Shown here: positions 58,357 through 64,000 of the stretch, one piece after another
Layout of the letters: every line of letters starts with the position of its first letter
Position numbering within the stretch: the first letter of the stretch is position 1
Assembly: GCA_036346355.1 (NCBI GenBank)
Contig: CM070577.1
Span: 50,230,309-50,294,308 of the forward strand
DNA: 64,000 nt
Direction: 5' to 3'
Source: Rhipidocladum racemiflorum
Lineage: Eukaryota; Streptophyta; Magnoliopsida; Poales; Poaceae
Translations under genes and position numbers: made by a program
Notes under the pieces: model-generated
Databases searched by the model: none
The model's input: the letters and a program-made list of their open reading frames with translations, nothing else
Told to the model about the DNA's origin: nothing

Positions 58357-58999
58357 GGTAATTTCTCGTTCTTTAGTTTTTGTATTTGTAGATCTAGAAA
58401 ATCTAGTTAGACGTAGAAAGATGTATTTAGCAAACCTAGTTTGTAGTTAGATGTATTACAGACATAGCAAATATAGCAAATCTAGTTAGGTATAGGTAGA
58501 TCTAGGAAATCTAGTTTGATGTAGGTATGCACTACTCGTTTTAATTTTTTTAGTAGTAAGTTATGATTTAGTAGAAATGATTTTAGATCTAGGTTTGTGT
58601 GCGTTGATATATCGAATGTAGATACTTTGAACGAATAGAAGTATTCATTTCATAGGAATGCAGTTGGGTACATATAGCGAAAGTAGTTTGATTAACGTCG
58701 AGTAGAAATTAATCGTATAGAATGTAGTTAGAGTAGTTGTTTAATTCTTTAGTAGTAGATCTAGTAAATGTAGATATTGTATACCGATACGAATACATCC
58801 ATATAGATATTCAATTCTTACGAATGTAGTACGGCAGAGATAGCAATTGTTAGGATCCTAGATATGTATTGTTAGAAACGTAGCAAATTTTTGTACGAAT
58901 AAATATGTATTTTTGTAGCATATAGATGTACCAAAGTTGGGGGTCATAATATTTTTTACGGAAAGTAATTAATTCGTGGGTGAATGAATGGATTTGCAG
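58357..58999 (+). other. Putative 5' UTR intron of the MULE transposase gene
   Basis: A donor cattcatattcag|gtaatttc (intron from 58357) and an acceptor ggatttgcag ending at 58999 flank about 640 bp of A/T- and tag-rich DNA without long ORFs. The exon that follows begins atatggcagaacgg, with the likely start ATG at 59002. The purine-rich leader 58255-58325 would be in exon 1. Confidence 0.55.
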
Positions 59000-59001
59000 A
59001 T

Positions 59002-61767
59002 ATGGCAGAACGGGTTCTATTTAGAATATATTATGGCGAAGGGGCTGTAATGTATGGTTCGGAGGGTGCAGATCTAAGTAATTTCCAGTATGTGGACAGA
59101 AGTTTGAGTAGGATCGAAGAGCGCACATTTTCTTCAGTGTTGAAGTGGTTGTATTATACTTTTCGGATGGAAGAAGAGAAGTGGCAGCTGAAGGTATTTT
59201 GCCTCTGTAGTATGCAGAACAATCCATTTTGTTGGGAGCTAGTTGAGTTGAAAGGAACCGCATCGTGGAGATCATATGTGAGGGGGACAGAGCAACGGGG
59301 ATGGAACCGGGTGCTTTTAGTGCAAGCCTATGGCCGGGATGTTGCTCCCCAGCAGTAGCCGGACGGTGGTGAGTGTAGTCAGGCTCAAAATGAGTTAAGA
59401 TTTGGTGACACCGAAATTGGGGGATCTAGCCGTGAGCAATACATTCAGACACGCAACGAGGACGTCATTTGCCAAAGTGGTGAACAATCTGAATTTAGGG
59501 AAGACGAAGAAAATGTTGCACAAGTAGCGCGGGGACAAGTAGACGAAGGTGAGCAAATTGAAGAACTAACAGTTAGGATGGAAGAGGAAGACCGTGAGTG
59601 CGGCATAGCAGAAGTGGAAGACGACGATGAGTCGGATGAGGAAGATGGAGGTACGGAGCCGCCTGTGCCAGCCGAGTGGAGCACACATCAATTTGAGAGG
59701 TTGGTTGTTAATGAAACCAACGACATACGTTGGCGATCTGACCCCAACGAGGTTAGGCCTGACAGTATGTACGCGACAAAGGAGGCTGTGAAGGATGCTG
59801 TGAAAGATTGGGCCTTATCATTAAGAAGGACTTTCAGGGTTAAGAAATCCACGCCGACCTGCTACGACGTGGTGTGTGAGATCCATGGCTGTCCGTGGAG
59901 AGTGCACGCGTACAAGCCGAAGTGGGGCACCCATTGGTTATGCTCGAAGGTTGAGCAGCACAGCTGTATGATTGAGGAAACAATGATGGCTCACAGGAAC
60001 CTGTCATCTGGGTTTGTCGCGAATATCATGTACTCAGAGATAGTGGAGAACCTGACTTATGAGCCCCGTGCTATTATCCGAGCTATCGAGAACATATATC
60101 AGTACACAATTAGCTATGGGAAGGCTTGGAGGGCGAAACAGAAGGCCTTAGAAACGAGATTTGGGAAGTTTGAAGACTCGTACCACAATCTGCCTGCACT
60201 GCTCAGTTGCATTCAGGGAAGAAATCCCGGCACTTACTATGATTATCAAGATTGTCCGTCAATCAAGTGGCCAACTAAAAGGCATCTGAGGAGAGTGTTC
60301 TTCGCATTCGGAGCTTGCATTAAGGCGTTCTATCACTGTCGTCCATTGCTGTGCGTGGACGGCACATTCTTGACCGGGAAATACAAAGGGCAAATTTTGA
60401 CAGCTGTGGGTGTTGACGGAAACAACCAGATTCTGCCTGTTGCATTCGCCTTTGTAGAAAGTGAGAACTATGAGAGTTGGCTATGGTTCCTGCGGAACTT
60501 GAAGATTGGGGTGGTCAAAACTCGTCAGGATGTGTGCGTGCTGCACGATAGGCATGCTGGTCTGCTTAGTGCGATCAACCAGTTGCAAACAGGGGCAGAG
60601 GAGCCATTTCCATGGCTTGACTTGTAGAGCCGATGGTGCATGAGGCATTTGGGCGCAAATTTCTACAAGCAATTCAGGAACAAGGAACTCATGAACATGT
60701 TCAAAAGTCTATGTAAGCAGATCCAGGAGAGCAAGTTCCGCACTCTGTGGAAAAATATCGATGAGCTGACAAGAAAACACAAAGAAGAGATGGCGAACAA
60801 GAGTACTGCCAACGAAGGACACGATGAGGCGGAGCCTCTTCCACCACTGCCAATAGAAGATGACGCGACTAATCGTCGTCGAAGGCAAAGACCTATCAAA
60901 TGTTTCTCGGACTGTATCAAGCACGAACCGAAGGAAAAGTGGGCGCTGTTACATGACACACATGGTGCCAGATATGGTGTGATGACCAGTAACTTTGCAG
61001 AAGTTTACAACTGGGTAATGAGAGGGATGAGGTGTCTCCCATTGGTGGGCATTGTTGAGGGAGTGCTGCGGGGCACGACCAAGTACTTCGTCGACAGACA
61101 TCAAGCTGCACAGATAGTGCTGAGAGATGAGAAGCTCCTGTACTCCTCCATGATCAGTAAATACATAAAAGAGAAGAGTCAGAAGGCGGCCAAGCATAGA
61201 GCTATAAAAGTTGGTGCACGAACACTGCGCTTCGAGGTGATCTGTAAGGATAAAGGACGGCGTGGAACCAACCAGCGGGTTGTCATTCAGGAGTGCGTAT
61301 TACAGGACATTTGCAAATGCTCGTGTAACAAGCCCCATCTTTTGCACAGGCCGTGTTCTCATGTGATAGCCGCATGTGCTTTATTTGGAATGCAACCTGG
61401 TACCTATCTATCTGAATATTTCAGGAAGGAAAGGGTTATGGCAACTTGGAGCGAGGAGCTATATGGTTACGGTGTTGTGGGTTCTTTCATCACAACTCCT
61501 AGTGCTGATGAAAGGTTCTGGGTCCCAGATTTTAATGCAGGTAGATGGAAAGCAGGGCGTCAGAAGACAAGATGTATCAGAAATGACATGGATGAGTCAG
61601 AAGCTGGCAAGCGTGTGAAGAAATGTTCATTTTGCAAGGTAACAGGACATACGTTCAAGAATTGCCACGCACACAACCAAGGAGATGAAGGAGGAGATGG
61701 CAATCCGACGGTGGGGGGTGGATCGTCCTGTGCGACGAGTGCTGCACGACGCCAACGTACCACATGA
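59002..61767 (+). pseudogene. MULE transposase (MURA-type) with two in-frame amber codons
   Basis: A single frame of 921 codons runs from the ATG at 59002 to TGA at 61765-61767, broken only by TAG at 59356-59358 (codon 119) and 60625-60627 (codon 542). N-terminal region: RIYYGEGAVMYG, then an acidic linker. The MuDR DNA-binding domain follows (MYATKEAVKDAVKDWAL, then CPWRVHAYKP...CSKVEQHSC). The DDE core has LCVDGTFLTGKYKGQ (Asp at about 452), HDRHAGLLSAI (second Asp), and TSNFAEVYNWVMRG (Glu). A SWIM zinc finger (CKCSCNKP...CSHVIAACA, about 771-795) and a CCHC knuckle (CSFCKVTGHTFKNC, about 874) complete it. Length and domain order fit a full-length transposase, which excises and reinserts the element in the nucleus. 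An upstream ATG at 58984 is in frame but precedes the putative splice acceptor. Confidence 0.9.
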
Positions 61768-62007
61768 GAAGCAATTTAATCGCAATTTAATCGATGTGCT
61801 GTGTGTTGTGTGAACCCTGTGTGTAAGCCTGCTGCATGTGGCTGTGAGTGTTGTGCATTGATAAATTATTGTAACTGTTTCTGAATATTTATGATGCTTG
61901 AACAATTTTACGTGAGTGTTTGTTTGAACACATTGTTGAGAGAAACCTATAGTATTCGGACGCTTTTCTTTTGATATGGTTTTCAAATGTAACTCATAAT
62001 TTGTTAT
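61768..62007 (+). other. 3' flank of the MULE transposase gene
   Basis: T/G-rich DNA following the stop, with gataaattattg near 61860 and similar A/T words that could guide polyadenylation. It ends at the copia-type LTR; the bases gttat (62003-62007) are that LTR's candidate left duplication. Confidence 0.4.
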
Positions 62008-63723
62008 TGTAGGATCGAAGTATACGAATATAGCAATCAGAGGGGGGGGTGAATGATTGTGCGGAAGCTAAAACTAAATTCTTGACCTATTAAAAGTTCA
62101 CCCCTAAAGCAGAACCAAAAAATGCCTCGTTTTCGACAAAAACAGAAAGACAGAGGTTCGGTAAAACGCAAATTCCCGGAGATCCAACCGTTAGATTGAT
62201 CTGAAATTTGGACACGAGAAACTAGATTTCAATACGAATCGAACCCAAAAAGAATCAGCTCGATCGGACTTACGGATCAAAAGTTATGAGCTTCGCAAGC
62301 TTGCTGATCTGGAACTTGACGAGAATCAATCTAATCAAAACTTCAAGTTTAAACAAGAACGACAAAAGATTGATCAACTAGACTTTGAGAAACACTAGAT
62401 CAATACCCTAAACAAGTTTTTGATGGATCAAATCAAGATAAAACTTAAAGAACAAAAACCAATCTAGAACTAGAACAAGCATGCAAACAAGAACCAAAAA
62501 GAGAACGTTGAAGCAATGCGGGAACTAGAAGAATTGATCTTTATTTCTTTTGTCTAAAGTACTCTCATCAAAAGAGTACAAACCCTAAAACCAAGCTCAA
62601 GGCTTGATGCGCTCAGCTCTATTTGGTGCCTTTCAACAGGAGACCCCCCACCTATTTAAAGCACCAACCCACAAGGAGTTCTGAATATGATTCCTATTCC
62701 CTAGAAGGAATCCGTATCCAACACAACTCTACTTGGCCCAACCTAGCCGAGTACAACTCTTGCACGCGTATGGCAACCCTACCATACTCACGTGACTAAC
62801 ACTTTGCACGCGAATGACCTCCTGCCATTCTCACGTGACTAACCATTCTTCATGTGCACCATTCCCTTAGCCCGAACGTCCCGCATGACATCCTTGACCA
62901 CCAAGACCTCAGTTCCTCCTGAACCTAGTCCCGAACCTCAGTTCCTCCATCAACCTAGTTCCGGTCCCGTCATCGACCACATTCGTCTTCGAGCAATACC
63001 TGCACATGAACAAACCACAAAACAAATCCGAGCACAAGTCCACGACTTGACTCAATGTCAATCCATGCAACTACTCACATGAGCATTGCATAAAGTCCAC
63101 TTCAAAAGAAGCATCATGAAATCATCACAAATTTCATAATCTCAAAAACAAATCAAAAATCAATTTCAAATCGCTCAAAACCCTAATTGAGCAAACACCA
63201 TTCACGCCGGACAGATCGCCAAAAGCATGTGTATGGCGGACCAAAAAATTGGTCCGTCATGCATGGGAAAAACGAGATCGCCAAAAAGCATGTGTATGGC
63301 GGACCAAAAAATTTGGTTCGTCATGCATGGGAAAAACGAGATCGCCAAAAAACATGTGTATGGCGGACCAAAAAATTTGGTCCGTCATGCATGGAAAAAA
63401 CGAGTTCGCCAAAAGCATGTGTATGACAGACCAAAAAATTTGGTTTGTCATACATGGGAAAAACGCGATTTCTTGAACAAGCGTAAAAGCATCAAAATCA
63501 CGTTTATGACAGACCAAAGACTTTGGTCCGTCATACATGCGAAACTCACTGTTTTTTGGATGTTTGGTCTGGCGCAAATGCAAAGTCTCTGTTTTTGGAT
63601 GTTTGAATGTTTGGCCCTTTATGCAAGCAATTTTGCAAGATTAAACCTAATCAATTTTTCAGCACATTATCAAGCCAATTTTTCATCACATGATCAAGCC
63701 AATTTTTCATCACATGATTCACA
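62008..63723 (-). repeat. 3' LTR of a copia-type (Maximus/SIRE-like) element on the - strand
   Basis: It begins tgtaggatcgaagtatacg and ends tcacatgattcaca. Right of it, atctcccccttgatgaa is a purine tract on the - strand (ttcatcaagggggagat), fixing orientation and 3' LTR status. The segment agaggggggggtgaatgattg after the terminus is common near the end of grass SIRE/Maximus-type LTRs. The element's body lies outside the window, so the lineage is an inference. It carries a 64-bp tandem repeat at 63213-63545. Confidence 0.7.
63213..63545. repeat. Tandem ~64-bp repeat with internal palindrome, 4-5 copies
   Basis: Copies start near 63213, 63274, 63338 and 63402, with a diverged one near 63465. 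Each has gatcgccaaaaagcatgtg, then atggcggaccaaaaaatttg, then gtccgtcatgcatgggaaaa. Within each unit ggcggaccaaa and tttggtccgtc are nearly inverted repeats around a short A/T core. The overlapping short ORFs in three frames are artefacts of the repeat. Confidence 0.9.
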
Positions 63724-64000
63724 ATCTCCCCCTTGATGAAAACATTGGCAACACCAAATAGAATTGAACATTTGGCATTCACTTTACAAAAGATTTTGAA
63801 ATCCAAAAGATCAAGGACCAAAAAGAGAAAAACACAGAATTCCCCTTTGACCAAAATGCAAAACAAAATCTCCCCCTGAGAAGGAAAATGTGTGTGAATG
63901 TGCAATGTGTCCAAAATTCCTAAAAAATCTCCAAACTTCTCACAAAAAGCCAGAAACAAATCCCCCTTTTTCTTAAACTTTTCAACGATTCCCAAAATTT
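63724..64000 (-). mobile_element. 3' inner edge of the - strand copia-type element
   Basis: The purine tract is followed by non-coding A-rich DNA with a second tctccccctgagaagg purine-tract-like word (63869-63886). No coding motif is seen before the window ends. Confidence 0.6.

Larger units (their letters stand above)
57928..62007 (+). mobile_element. Mutator-like element (MULE), 5' end to near 3' end
   Basis: The left terminus is gaaattttttttaaataaac, directly abutting the interrupted RNase H codon stretch. Behind it lies a long imperfect hairpin (58001-58136), then a purine-rich leader, an intron, and a MURA-type transposase ORF. At 62008 a copia-type LTR is inserted, so the right terminus and the 9-bp duplication cannot be seen. 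The direction of transcription is + strand. Confidence 0.85.

Noticed and set aside
63187..63736. Overlapping repeat-protein frames with HVYGGPKN/MADQKI-type units
   Set aside because: They are translations of the 64-bp tandem repeat in three frames within an LTR.

Overview
The window is grass-type (Poaceae-like) nuclear plant DNA made almost wholly of transposable elements, with one clear host gene. The grass assignment is inferred from the element families (Tat/RIRE2-like and Tekay-like gypsy, Angela/Tork-like copia, TRIM, MULE, hAT, MITE) and from the very GC-rich single-exon host gene. There are no prokaryotic operons, CRISPR arrays or rRNA genes.

Layout. Bases 1-21602 hold a decayed Tat-lineage Ty3/gypsy element on the + strand: gag, protease, RT, RNase H, a second archaeal-type RNase H, integrase, then an antisense plant-mobile-domain (PMD) gene. 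Inside it sits a complete copia element on the - strand (3759-16284, duplication ccaat). That copia is split between gag and protease by a complete non-coding gypsy-type element (8299-12747, duplication ctttc) filled with about 30 copies of a roughly 70-bp GC-rich minisatellite. A complete TRIM (16381-16755, duplication ccatg) interrupts the second RNase H. From 21603 to about 39060 there are mostly LTRs: one LTR followed by a polypurine tract but no pol, a sense-oriented LTR remnant, a minisatellite, and two duplication-flanked solo LTRs (30486-32862, gcatt; 33322-36583, aattg) in old A/T-rich repeats.

The host gene at 39357-40121 encodes a 254-residue TLC-domain membrane protein. From 40874 a hAT-like 5' end is cut by a + strand Tekay-type chromovirus (starts 41602). 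Eight bases before the end of that element's 5' LTR, a complete - strand copy of the same family is inserted (44425-54817, duplication gcggc), which leaves two 2.8-kb LTRs back to back as a long inverted repeat. The + strand copy resumes at 54823 with much-mutated gag-pol and is cut at 57927 by a MULE. The MULE transposase frame (59002-61767) is open apart from two amber codons. The window ends in the 3' LTR and 3' internal edge of another - strand copia-type element (62008-64000).

Relative order of insertion, read from which element interrupts which: Tat first, then copia, then the minisatellite element inside copia (the TRIM is also younger than Tat); hAT first, then Tekay(+), then Tekay(-) and MULE (mutual order unknown), then the terminal copia inside the MULE. 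The polyproteins are damaged; the terminal copia coding region lies outside the window. Coordinates of LTR ends rest on TG...CA ends, 5-bp duplications, primer-binding sites and polypurine tracts read by eye; no alignment or database search was run.
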